Below are positions 15,631-24,938 of a stretch of DNA of 36,182 nt, piece after piece. The DNA lies in contig JANXTX010000392.1 of assembly GCA_025352165.1 (NCBI GenBank), forward strand, positions 1-36,182, read 5' to 3'. Each line of letters opens with the position of its first letter. Within the stretch, counting starts at the first letter, position 1. The DNA comes from Caulobacteraceae bacterium. Lineage in GTDB: Bacteria; Pseudomonadota; Alphaproteobacteria; Caulobacterales; Caulobacteraceae. Both the position numbers and the translations under genes were made by a program. The notes below the pieces were generated by a model. That model was not told where the DNA came from. It did no database searches and was given only the letters and a program-made list of their open reading frames with translations.

Positions 15631-15780
15631 CGCCGTCGGGCCGCCATCCGACCGCCGCCCGACCGCCAACCGACCGCCAATCGACCGCCAACCAACCGCC
15701 AACCAGCCGCCAACCAACCGCCAACCAACCGCCCCCCGACCGCCGCCGCGCCGCCAACGGACCGCCGACGGACCGCCGAA
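15631..15780. repeat. 11-bp tandem repeat, 13 full copies
   Basis: Thirteen consecutive 11-mers starting CGCC run from 15631 to 15773, followed by a 7-nt partial copy. The central copies are CGCCAACCAAC or CGCCAACCGAC; the outer ones drift (CGCCGTCGGGC first, CGCCGACGGAC last). The period holds exactly across all copies. The unit is not a multiple of three, so a coding role is unlikely. It ends inside the hairpin before dnaG. Confidence 0.9.
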
Positions 15781-15791
15781 GCTTTCGGCGG
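15773..15791. other. Strong hairpin 42 nt before dnaG
   Basis: CCGCCGAA and TTCGGCGG form a perfect 8-bp stem around the 3-nt loop GCT. The left arm is the end of the tandem repeat. No T-tract follows on either strand, so it is not a classical terminator; it may simply reduce read-through or be a by-product of repeat growth. Confidence 0.5.
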
Positions 15792-15832
15792 GGCTCCGGG
15801 ACTCGCGTCGGTCGACGCGCTATCATCGGCGC

Positions 15833-17707
15833 GTGCGCTTCGACGACCGATTCCTCGACGAGATCAAATCGCGACTTCGCCTTTCCGACGTGATCGGCAA
15901 GAGCGTGAAGCTGCGCCGGCAGGGACGCGAATACGTCGGGCTTTCACCGTTCACCAAGGAGCGGACGCCGTCATTCTTCGTCAATGACGACAAGGGATTC
16001 TACCACGATTTTTCCAGCGGCAAGCATGGCGACCTGATCAGCTTCCTGCAGGAAACCGAGCGGCTGAGTTTCATGGAGGCGGTCGAACGGCTCGCGGCCG
16101 AGGCCGGCGTGCCCCTGCCGGCCCCCGATCCGCAGGCCGAACTCCGCGAAAAGGAACGCGCGGGGCTCGCCGACTGGCTGGCGACCGCGGGGGCATGGTT
16201 CGAGGCCGAATTGCGCCGGCCGGTCGGAGCCGCGGCGCGTGAATATTTGATCCGGCGCGGTCTGCCGGAAACCGAGTGGGCCAGGTTCAATCTCGGCTAT
16301 GCGCCGGGTGGCCGCACGGCGCTCAAGGACTATCTGATCGCCAAGGGCGCGCATGCGAGCGACCTTGTGGAATCGGGTCTGGTGATCACGCCCGAGGATG
16401 GCGCCGCGAGCTATGACCGGTTCCGTGATCGCATCATCTTCCCGATCGCCGACCCGCGCGGACGGATCGTCTCGTTCGGCGGCCGGGCGATGGATCCTCA
16501 GGCCAGGGCCAAGTACCTCAACGGCCCCGACACCAGCCTCTTCGACAAGGGGCGGGTCCTGTATGGGTTGCCGGAGGCTCGCCGCCTGATGCAGGCGGGA
16601 GATCCGCGGACCGCGCTGGTGGTGGTCGAGGGCTATATGGACGTGATCGCCTGCCAGCGCGCCGGGATCGCGGCAGTCGCCCCGATGGGCACCGCCCTGA
16701 CCGAGGGCCAGATGGAGCTGTTGTGGCGGCTGCATCCTGAACCGACCCTTTGCTTCGACGGCGACGGGGCAGGGCAGCGTGCCGCGTCACGGGTGATCGA
16801 CCGCGCCTTACCGCTTTTGAAAGCCGGCCGCAGTTTCCGCTTCGCCACCCTGACCGGCGGCAAGGACCCCGACGACATCCTGCGCGACGCGGGGCCCGGC
16901 GCGCTGAAGGCGGAACTGGCGACGACCAGACCGTTCGCGGACGTGCTGTTCGCGCGCGAACGGGACGCCGAACCGCTGGATACCCCTGAACGGCGGACAG
17001 CGTTGCGCCAGCGGTTGCGCGCTGCGGCCAAGGCGATCGCGGATCCGGATCTCAGTGCGGCCTATGGCGAAGAGCTCAAGGCGCGTCAGGACGCATTGTT
17101 TGCTCCCGCCCCCCGGCCGGCCTTTGAGCCGCGACAAACAAGGACGGGACGCGGTTGGCGGCCGGGCGTTCCGGTTCCGACCTTGCCGACCCCGGAGGGC
17201 AGGGCGGCGGCCAAGCGGCTGGCGCGCTCCATCGAACCGGTCGCCGCCGTACTCGCCCGCCAGGCGATCGCCGATCCGGAGGTCCTTGACGATCATCTCG
17301 AGACTCTGGAGGCCCGCGGCTTCGGCGATCCCGCGCTGGATGAGCTGGCCAGGGAGATCGTCCGTCTGCGGCTGGACGCCGACCGTCTTGACTCTGAGGC
17401 TCTGCGACGCCATTTGGCCGCTAGAGGATTTAGCGCGCTGCTGATTGACATCGACCGGGCCGCCACGCACGCGGGCGCGCCCTTCCCCGATCAGGGTGTC
17501 ACGCTCGCCGCCGCCAGGTCCCAGTGGTCGCATGCTTTTGAGGTCCTGAACCGCATGGCTGCGCTGGAAGAGGCACTTGCCGCCGCCAAGCAGGACTTGG
17601 CCGGGCCCTCTGGCGCGTCTGTACTTATGACCCTAAAAGCGGAACGCGATACACTGAGGCGGGCGATCAAGACGGGACAAATTTGGACGCCCGACGAGCC
17701 GATTTAG
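15833..17707 (+). CDS. dnaG: DNA primase DnaG with zinc-less N-terminal domain
   Basis: This 624-aa primase makes RNA primers at the replication fork. The N-terminal zinc-binding domain has the right pattern but no ligands: Ser38, Thr41, Asp59 and Ser62 stand where Cys, His, Cys and Cys are expected (YVGLSPFTKERTPSF, GFYHDFSSGKHGD). The TOPRIM catalytic core is intact, with VVEGYMDVIACQ at about residues 263-274 and CFDGDGAGQRAA at about 307-318. The C-terminal region would bind DnaB. The start is GTG at 15833; a TATCAT box at 15821-15826 suggests a leaderless transcript, although no -35 is clear. rpoD follows, as is usual in Alphaproteobacteria. Confidence 0.96.
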   Translation: MRFDDRFLDEIKSRLRLSDVIGKSVKLRRQGREYVGLSPFTKERTPSFFVNDDKGFYHDFSSGKHGDLISFLQETERLSFMEAVERLAAEAGVPLPAPDPQAELREKERAGLADWLATAGAWFEAELRRPVGAAAREYLIRRGLPETEWARFNLGYAPGGRTALKDYLIAKGAHASDLVESGLVITPEDGAASYDRFRDRIIFPIADPRGRIVSFGGRAMDPQARAKYLNGPDTSLFDKGRVLYGLPEARRLMQAGDPRTALVVVEGYMDVIACQRAGIAAVAPMGTALTEGQMELLWRLHPEPTLCFDGDGAGQRAASRVIDRALPLLKAGRSFRFATLTGGKDPDDILRDAGPGALKAELATTRPFADVLFARERDAEPLDTPERRTALRQRLRAAAKAIADPDLSAAYGEELKARQDALFAPAPRPAFEPRQTRTGRGWRPGVPVPTLPTPEGRAAAKRLARSIEPVAAVLARQAIADPEVLDDHLETLEARGFGDPALDELAREIVRLRLDADRLDSEALRRHLAARGFSALLIDIDRAATHAGAPFPDQGVTLAAARSQWSHAFEVLNRMAALEEALAAAKQDLAGPSGASVLMTLKAERDTLRRAIKTGQIWTPDEPI

Positions 17708-17803
17708 GGGCCCAGGCCCTTGGATTTCCGGCGACGTCGCCAATTTCACATTCAGGCGCCGACACCCGCACCGGGACCGTCGGCGCCGCCGCCGGAGATA
17801 TTG

Positions 17804-19771
<1,968 letters not shown>

Positions 19772-19782
19772 GCGCGCCACAT

Positions 19783-19805
19783 GACTGACGCCAGCGGGGT
19801 CAGTC
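19783..19805. terminator. Hairpin between rpoD and hicA, possible bidirectional terminator
   Basis: GACTGAC (19783-19789) pairs perfectly with GTCAGTC (19799-19805), with two further GC pairs possible inside. It sits 12 nt after the rpoD stop and overlaps the hicA stop on the other strand. No clear T-tract follows, so intrinsic termination is uncertain. Confidence 0.4.
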
Positions 19806-20018
19806 GATCGCGGCCAGGAATCCCTCGGCCGATATGCCTGCTTGTCGGATGACTCCGGCAAGCGTTCCGCGTTTCACCTCTCTGTGCAGAGGGACGACAC
19901 ATCCTTGCGATCCGCGTCGCATCACGACGTGGCTGCCTCTTTGTCTGGCCTGGCGAAACCCCAACCGTTCGAGCGCCTTCACAATTTGGGCGCCCGATAG
20001 AACCGGGTATTCAGGCAT
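19800..20018 (-). CDS. hicA: HicA-family mRNA interferase toxin
   Basis: This 72-aa protein has the double-stranded RNA-binding-like HicA fold: [15 protein letters not shown], then [11 protein letters not shown] with the catalytic His in GSHVVM, then [22 protein letters not shown]. The length is typical. It overlaps the upstream hicB by 8 nt; antitoxin-first order is one of the two usual arrangements. HicA cleaves mRNA independently of the ribosome and is held inactive by HicB. It lies convergent to rpoD. Confidence 0.92.
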   Translation of the reverse strand: MPEYPVLSGAQIVKALERLGFRQARQRGSHVVMRRGSQGCVVPLHREVKRGTLAGVIRQAGISAEGFLAAID

Positions 20019-20217
20019 GTTCGGGCAATGAGATCGTCGTCACAAAGGCGGCGCCGACAACCTTGAGCGGGAACTCTTCGAGATAAATGCCGACGGCCTC
20101 TTTCAGGTTTTCCAGAGCGCTCTCGAGAGTTTCCCCTTCGCTGACAGAGCCGGTTTCCGGATTGTAAGCCGTAAAACCACCTTCCGGGGCGGGAGTCAGG
20201 ACTGCCGTGACATGCAT
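20011..20217 (-). CDS. hicB: HicB-family antitoxin
   Basis: This 68-aa protein shows the HicB partial RNase H fold: MHVTAVLTPAPEGGFTAYNPE, SVSEGETLESALENLKEAVGIYLEE. The ATG at 20217 follows a strong GGAGGTG ribosome site. A longer frame to 20247 exists but lacks a ribosome site. The protein lacks the C-terminal DNA-binding domain of longer HicB antitoxins, so autoregulation would need the complex or another factor. It overlaps hicA by 8 nt. Confidence 0.9.
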   Translation of the reverse strand: MHVTAVLTPAPEGGFTAYNPETGSVSEGETLESALENLKEAVGIYLEEFPLKVVGAAFVTTISLPEHA

Positions 20218-20298
20218 TGAACACCTCCGAACGAATACGAATACCACGTCTTGCCTCGCGGAGCATGCGGCGGACCCGCCATAATTTTTTGGGTCGTC

Positions 20299-20326
20299 GG
20301 GAATAAAAATCCTGTGGGAGCGTCTT
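20299..20326 (+). promoter_or_regulatory. ECF-type promoter for the phosphoesterase-sigma operon
   Basis: GGGAATAA at 20299-20306 and CGTCTT at 20321-20326 match the -35 and -10 style of alphaproteobacterial ECF sigma promoters (GGGAAT, about 15-17 nt, CGTC). The ATG of the metallophosphoesterase lies 30 nt further on. The operon encodes its own ECF sigma and anti-sigma, so autoregulation is a reasonable inference. Confidence 0.6.
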
Positions 20327-20355
20327 CAAGCCAGGATCACACTTGAGGACCGACG

Positions 20356-21285
20356 ATGACCTACCAGATTCTGGACCGACTCGATCGACGGGGCTTCCTG
20401 CAATGCATGACCTGGGCCGGCGCGGGCGTTGCCTGGAGCGTCGCGGGTGGGGTACCGGGATCGGTGATGCTCGGCGAGGCCGAGGCGGCGGCGAAGGGGT
20501 TCACCTTTGTGCAGGTCAGCGACAGCCACGTCGGATTCGCCAAGCCGGCCAACCCGGACGCAAGGGCCACGTTTCGCGAGGCGGTGGGCAAGATCAGGGC
20601 GATGCCGGTCCAGCCGGCATTCATCGTCCACACCGGCGATGTCAGCCAGCTTTCCAGAGACAGCGAATTCGACGACGCCGACCAGATCATCAAGGAGGCG
20701 GGCCTGCCGGTGTTCCATATCCCTGGCGAGCACGATGTGCTCGACGAGGGCAATGGCGCGGCGTTCCTGGCTCGCTACGGAAAGGGCGCGACCGACGGCG
20801 GCTGGTACGCCTTCGACCATGGCGGCGTGCACTTCGTGGCGCTGGTCAATGTCATCAACCTCAAGGCCGGCGGGCTTGGCTCACTGGGCGAGGCGCAACT
20901 GGCCTGGCTGGCCAATGATCTTGCCGGTAGGTCGACCAGCACGCCGCTTGTCATTCTGGGGCACATCCCGTTGTGGTCGGTCTATCCGGACTGGGGCTGG
21001 GGCACGGATGATGGCGCGCGGGCCCTGGCGCTGACCCGACGCTTCGGGTCCGTGACCGTGCTCAATGGTCACATCCATCAGGTGCTGCAAAAGGTCGAAG
21101 GCACCGTCACATTTCATACCGCGCGCTCGACGGCTTTTCCTCAGCCGGCGCCGGGATCGGCGCCCTCGCCGGGACCGATGAAGGTTCCGGCCGAGCAGCT
21201 TCGATCAGTGCTCGGAATTCGCGAGGTGACGTTCAGGCGTTCGCGCCAGCCGCTGGCGATCGTCGACACAACCCTGGCCGCGTGA
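20356..21285 (+). CDS. Tat-exported metallophosphoesterase
   Basis: This 309-aa calcineurin-like phosphoesterase has a twin-arginine signal (DRRGFLQCM at about residues 10-18, then a hydrophobic stretch to AEAAA), so it should act in the periplasm already folded with metal. The dimetal motifs are in order: VSDSHVGF (Asp-x-His), HTGDVSQ, GEHDVLD (GNHD variant with Glu), LGHIPLW and NGHIHQ. The ATG at 20356 has a GAGG ribosome site. It is the first gene of an operon with a cupredoxin, an ECF sigma and an anti-sigma factor. The substrate is unknown. Confidence 0.9.
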   Translation: MTYQILDRLDRRGFLQCMTWAGAGVAWSVAGGVPGSVMLGEAEAAAKGFTFVQVSDSHVGFAKPANPDARATFREAVGKIRAMPVQPAFIVHTGDVSQLSRDSEFDDADQIIKEAGLPVFHIPGEHDVLDEGNGAAFLARYGKGATDGGWYAFDHGGVHFVALVNVINLKAGGLGSLGEAQLAWLANDLAGRSTSTPLVILGHIPLWSVYPDWGWGTDDGARALALTRRFGSVTVLNGHIHQVLQKVEGTVTFHTARSTAFPQPAPGSAPSPGPMKVPAEQLRSVLGIREVTFRRSRQPLAIVDTTLAA

Positions 21286-21291
21286 AGCGAC

Positions 21292-21627
21292 ATGAATATT
21301 CGAACCCCTACGTTTTGCGCGGTGATAGCCTTGAGCAACGCGGGCCTCGCCCAAGCCGCTACGACGCCGGAAGCGGCTGCAAATCCGACGATCACGATCA
21401 GCAATTTCACGTTTGGTCGCATGGAGATCACCGTGCCCGTCGGCGCCGCTGTCACGTGGGTCAACGGCGACGATGTCCCGCATACGGTTCGGGCAATCGA
21501 CGGTGCGTTTCATTCGAAGCCGTTGGACAGCGACGAGCGCTTCAGCTTCACCTTCACCCGCGCCGGGGTGTACAGCTACTTCTGTTCCATTCATCCGAAG
21601 ATGACCGCCAAGGTGATTGTCAGGTAA
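21292..21627 (+). CDS. Periplasmic cupredoxin (plastocyanin-like)
   Basis: This 111-aa protein has a signal peptide with likely cleavage after AQA (about residue 22). The mature part is a single cupredoxin domain: ITVPVGAAVTWVNGDDVPHTV gives the first His, and YSYFCSIHPKM provides Cys, His and Met, the type 1 copper set. It would bind one copper and transfer electrons or carry copper in the periplasm. It starts 7 nt after the phosphoesterase stop and ends 3 nt before the sigma factor start, so the operon is tight. Confidence 0.92.
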   Translation: MNIRTPTFCAVIALSNAGLAQAATTPEAAANPTITISNFTFGRMEITVPVGAAVTWVNGDDVPHTVRAIDGAFHSKPLDSDERFSFTFTRAGVYSYFCSIHPKMTAKVIVR

Positions 21628-21629
21628 TC

Positions 21630-22175
21630 GTGCCGCCATCCGAGTCACCCCGTGCGAAGCGGTTTCGCGGACTCATGGCGCCACATCTGGACAGCGCCTA
21701 TGGCCTTGCCCGTTACCTGTGCCGTGACGCCGCCTCCGCCGAGGATATCGCGCAGGACGCCCTTCTCAAGGCGTTTGCCGGCTTCGATGGTTTTCGCGGA
21801 GGGTCGCCGAGGGCATGGCTGCTGGCGATCGTACGCAACGCCTATATCGACTGGGGACGTCGTTCGCGCGCCCGGCGCGAGTCTGGCGCGCCACATTTGG
21901 GAATGTACGATGCGGCGGACGTCGCCGACGCCGATACGCCGACGCCCGAAGCCGCCCTGATCGCCCGTGGTGACGCCATGGCGCTTCGCGGGGCGATCGA
22001 GGCTCTGGACGAACCCTTCCGCGAGACACTGGTGCTGCGCGATATCGAGGGGCTCAACTATCAACAGATCGCCGAGATAACCGGCGCGCCGGTCGGCACC
22101 GTCATGTCGCGATTGTCGAGGGCCCGCCGCGCACTGACGGACCGCCTCTCGCCGGCTGAGGGGATACGCGAATGA
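21630..22175 (+). CDS. ECF RNA polymerase sigma factor
   Basis: This 181-aa protein has sigma region 2 (LARYLCRDAASAEDIAQDALLKAF, then GSPRAWLLAIVRNAYID) and region 4 (ALDEPFRETLVLRDIEGLNYQQIAEITGAPVGTVMSRLSRARR), with no region 1 or 3. The start is probably GTG at 21630, two bases after the cupredoxin stop; ATG at 21675 is an alternative. Its stop overlaps the anti-sigma start by ATGA, the usual way to keep the pair in balance. It probably drives its own operon from the 20299-20326 promoter. Confidence 0.92.
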   Translation: MPPSESPRAKRFRGLMAPHLDSAYGLARYLCRDAASAEDIAQDALLKAFAGFDGFRGGSPRAWLLAIVRNAYIDWGRRSRARRESGAPHLGMYDAADVADADTPTPEAALIARGDAMALRGAIEALDEPFRETLVLRDIEGLNYQQIAEITGAPVGTVMSRLSRARRALTDRLSPAEGIRE

Positions 22176-22912
22176 ACGCCTGTTCCGACAAGACCCTGTT
22201 GCTGCACGCTCTGGTCGACAATGAACTCGATGTGGCGAGCGTGGCTTCGCTGCGGGGGCATGTGGCCGGCTGCGCCGGTTGTGCGGCTGAACTGCGTGAG
22301 CTTCAGGCGTTTAAGTCCCTGCTGGCTGATGCACGCGTGCGACACGACCCGCCGCCGGCCTGGCGGGAGTGGGCGCTTTCGCTGGTCGAGCGAAATGAAG
22401 CGCGAGGGCGTCGACGTGGGTTTGCGCCCTGGATCGCGGGTGGATCGGTCGCCGCGGTGGCCGCCAGCATTGCTCTCGCTCTGCTACCGCCGTTGGCGAC
22501 CGCGCCTCTGCCTGACGAATTGGTCGCGGGACAGATCCGTTCGCTGCAGGCGGAGCACCTGCTTGATGTGCCGACCTCGGATCGTCACGTGGTCAAGCCA
22601 TGGTTCAACGGCAAGGTCGACTTCGCACCGCCCGTCGTCGACCTGGCGGTGCGGGGTTTTCCGCTGGCAGGCGGACGGCTCGACTACATCGCCGGTCGAA
22701 CAGTCGCCGCGATCGTCTACCGGCGTCATGCGCACATCATCAATCTGTTCGTCTGGCCCGGTCAGTCGCCAGAGACGCCGGCGACCATCCGGCGGCAGGG
22801 TTACTCGCTGATCCGCTGGGGACGCGGCGGTCTGAGCTACTGGGCCGTATCGGATATCGATCCGAACGATCTGGCCGCCTTCCAGCAGCAGTTCGCCGCT
22901 GCAACGCGCTGA
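22172..22912 (+). CDS. Anti-sigma factor, membrane-anchored, zinc-binding type
   Basis: This 246-aa protein has an N-terminal anti-sigma domain: LLLHALVDNELD followed by LRGHVAGCAGCAAEL with the H-x3-C-x2-C zinc motif. A single transmembrane helix lies at about residues 88-108 (IAGGSVAAVAASIALALLP). The C-terminal periplasmic part contains FAPPVVDLAVRGFPLAGGRLDYIAGR and YSLIRWGRGGLSYWAVSD, typical of the ECF-paired anti-sigma family. It would hold the preceding sigma inactive until a periplasmic signal arrives. The genes together suggest a metal or oxidative stress cue. Confidence 0.88.
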   Translation: MNACSDKTLLLHALVDNELDVASVASLRGHVAGCAGCAAELRELQAFKSLLADARVRHDPPPAWREWALSLVERNEARGRRRGFAPWIAGGSVAAVAASIALALLPPLATAPLPDELVAGQIRSLQAEHLLDVPTSDRHVVKPWFNGKVDFAPPVVDLAVRGFPLAGGRLDYIAGRTVAAIVYRRHAHIINLFVWPGQSPETPATIRRQGYSLIRWGRGGLSYWAVSDIDPNDLAAFQQQFAAATR

Positions 22913-22915
22913 GCA

Positions 22916-24172
22916 CTATTTGCCCAGCGCGGCGTAAACCTCTTTCTGCCACATCGGCAGGGCGACCCTGCCGCCCAGCCGCTGACCGGTGGCCAGTTGC
23001 GCGGCGCCTTCCGGGCCGAGCGGCAGCGAATTCTGGATCAGATAGATCATCACCATGTTTTCCACCGGATCGGCCTGCCACCAGGTGCCGAAGGCGCCCG
23101 GCCAGCCGAACGCTCCCATTGAGCCTCCGCCCATCCATGCCTGCCTCACCGGGTCGGTAACGACGGAAACGCCCAGTCCAAACCCCTGTCCAGCCCAGAA
23201 CGGGATGCCCATGAAGCCGAACTGGCGCTGGGCATCGGTGAGGTGGTTGCCGCGCATCAGCGCGACGGTGTCAGGCCTCAACAATCTTACGCCGTCGACT
23301 TCGCCGTTGTTCAGCAGCATGCGCGCGAACCGCAGATAGTCATCGGCCGTTGAGAACAGGCCGCCGCCGCCGCTGCTGATTGTCGGAGGCGCGTCGCTAT
23401 CCGGGAAATCCACCGGCTCAAGCACGTCGTCGGCGGCGTTCAGGCGATAGACGCTGGCCTGTCTGCCACGCTTCGCGATGGGCACGTAGAAATCGGTGTC
23501 CCGCATGCCGAGCGGCTCGAAAATGCGCTCGAAGAGGAAACGCCGGAAATCCATCCCGGCGATGCGTCCGACCAGAATACCGAGCACATCGGTGGCATGG
23601 CTGTAGTGGAAGCGCTCTCCAGGCGGATAGGCCAGGGGGAGGCCGGCGAGCGCCTTCATCCACGCATCTACCGTCCGGGGCTGTGCGTCTCCAGCTCCCA
23701 ACGCCGCCTCATAGGCCCCGGCGATTGGGCCGACCGAAGTGAAAGCGTAGGCGAGCCCGGATCTATGGGTAAGCAGATCCTCGACGGTGATCGGGCGCGG
23801 CGTGGGATAGGTCTCGTCAAGCGGGCCCGATGCGTCGCGAAGCACGCGCATCTCCGAGAACTCAGGCGCCCAACGGGCGATCGGATCATTGAGCGCAAGC
23901 CTTCCCTCCTCCATCAGCATCAACGCGGCGACGGAGGTGATCGGCTTGGTCATCGAGGCGATCCGAAAGATGGTGTCCAGCGCCATTGGCCGCGCCTGTT
24001 CGATGTTCGCGTGGCCACAGGCATGGGTCTGCACGACTTCGCCATCGCGCCAGATCACGGTGACCGCGCCGGACAGATCACCAGACCGGATCACTCGCTC
24101 AAGTATGCTGGTCGCCCCAGCCAGAGCCGATGCGTCAAATTCCCGCCGCCCGCCTGTCGCATCATCGATCAT
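22916..24172 (-). CDS. Serine hydrolase of the class C beta-lactamase / family VIII esterase type
   Basis: This 418-aa protein has the SxxK motif Ser73-Met-Thr-Lys76 (FRIASMTKPITS), the Tyr motif in RFHYSHATDVLG, and the usual conserved segments DLLTHRSGLAYAF and GGGGLFSTADDYLRFARML. It is a beta-lactamase-fold hydrolase, more likely an esterase than a resistance enzyme because the third position of the Tyr motif is His instead of Asn. No signal peptide is visible. Its stop lies 3 nt from the convergent anti-sigma stop. The substrate is unknown. Confidence 0.88.
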   Translation of the reverse strand: MIDDATGGRREFDASALAGATSILERVIRSGDLSGAVTVIWRDGEVVQTHACGHANIEQARPMALDTIFRIASMTKPITSVAALMLMEEGRLALNDPIARWAPEFSEMRVLRDASGPLDETYPTPRPITVEDLLTHRSGLAYAFTSVGPIAGAYEAALGAGDAQPRTVDAWMKALAGLPLAYPPGERFHYSHATDVLGILVGRIAGMDFRRFLFERIFEPLGMRDTDFYVPIAKRGRQASVYRLNAADDVLEPVDFPDSDAPPTISSGGGGLFSTADDYLRFARMLLNNGEVDGVRLLRPDTVALMRGNHLTDAQRQFGFMGIPFWAGQGFGLGVSVVTDPVRQAWMGGGSMGAFGWPGAFGTWWQADPVENMVMIYLIQNSLPLGPEGAAQLATGQRLGGRVALPMWQKEVYAALGK

Positions 24173-24217
24173 CGCCAGTTATCTTCCTGCGTAGAAATTG
24201 AGAAAATCGTCGAGGCG

Positions 24218-24790
24218 TCAGCGTTCGCCGGGCGCCGGGTAGGTCGCGGTGAAGCCCCCCGCCGCAATCACATGGCCACTCATTGCGGCCGAGAGCGCGG
24301 CCATGTCGGAGCCGGGCGGAACGCCGAGCAAAGTATCCAGAGCAAGAATCCTGAAGCGATAGTGATGGACGCCGCTTGGCGGCCGGGGTCCGAAATAGCC
24401 GATCCCGTCGGCACCGTTGCGGCCCTGTACCGCGCCGGGAGGCTCGGCGAGGCGACCTGCGGTTGGAAGCCCTCCAGGCAGGCTGGTGGCAGCGCCCGGG
24501 ATGTTCCAGATCAGCCAATGAACGAACGGTCGCGGCCCGGGTGCGTCCGGATCATCGAGGATGACCGCGTAACCGCGGGCTCCGGCGACGGCTGTCCAGG
24601 TCAATGCCGGCGAACGATTGGCCCCGTAATTGCTCTGCGCCAGCGGGATTCGGCCCTCCGCCGCGATCACCGGCGATGTCAGGCGAATCGGTCCCGGCGC
24701 CGCCGCCGCGTTTGCCACCACAAGGCTTGCCGAGGCCACCCATGCTATGGCGAGACAAGCCCAGAGGCGCACAAATCGCTCCGTACCCAT
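24218..24790 (-). CDS. Secreted YbhB/YbcL (PEBP) family protein
   Basis: This 190-aa protein belongs to the phosphatidylethanolamine-binding-like family. The N-terminus is a signal peptide (hydrophobic LWACLAIAWVASASLVVANAAAA, likely cleaved after Ala-x-Ala). The mature part shows ANRSPALTW, VILDDPDAPGPRPFVHWLIWNIP and FGPRPPSGVHHYRF, the anion-site residues of the family. The ATG at 24790 is preferred; a TTG at 24799 would add three residues. Its role in bacteria is not well defined. It lies 45 nt after the serine hydrolase gene on the same strand and may be co-transcribed with it. Confidence 0.87.
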   Translation of the reverse strand: MGTERFVRLWACLAIAWVASASLVVANAAAAPGPIRLTSPVIAAEGRIPLAQSNYGANRSPALTWTAVAGARGYAVILDDPDAPGPRPFVHWLIWNIPGAATSLPGGLPTAGRLAEPPGAVQGRNGADGIGYFGPRPPSGVHHYRFRILALDTLLGVPPGSDMAALSAAMSGHVIAAGGFTATYPAPGER

Positions 24791-24938
24791 TGCATTCAAG
24801 CCTCGATCCGGCTCATCTGTGAGCGGCCATATAACAAAATCCTTATATCCCGCCGCAGTCTTTCATGCTACGGGCCGCGCCATTTATTGGCGAGAACACC
24901 GATTGTCGCCACACCCAGCCTGAGGAATCCCGCTCTCA

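Larger units (their letters stand above)
15311..15832. other. Intergenic junction between the cas operon and dnaG
   Basis: These 522 nt separate the divergent cas6 and dnaG genes. They contain the 20-bp palindrome, the 11-bp tandem repeat and the dnaG-proximal hairpin, each listed separately. An open frame of 34 codons (15498-15602, plus strand) has a GGAG ribosome site 6 nt before its ATG, but its product resembles nothing I know. An open frame on the minus strand through the repeat (15599-15826) is low complexity and not credible. Confidence 0.6.

Noticed and set aside
15599-15826. 75-codon open frame on the minus strand
   Set aside because: It is a translation of the 11-bp tandem repeat (Gly/Trp/Val-rich) and not a real protein.
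24800-24938. Possible SAM riboswitch in the metK leader
   Set aside because: Only one short stem (GGCGA/TCGCC) is visible. I could not match the conserved core of the SAM-I, SAM-II or SAM/SAH classes, so I did not call it. A covariance-model search would decide.
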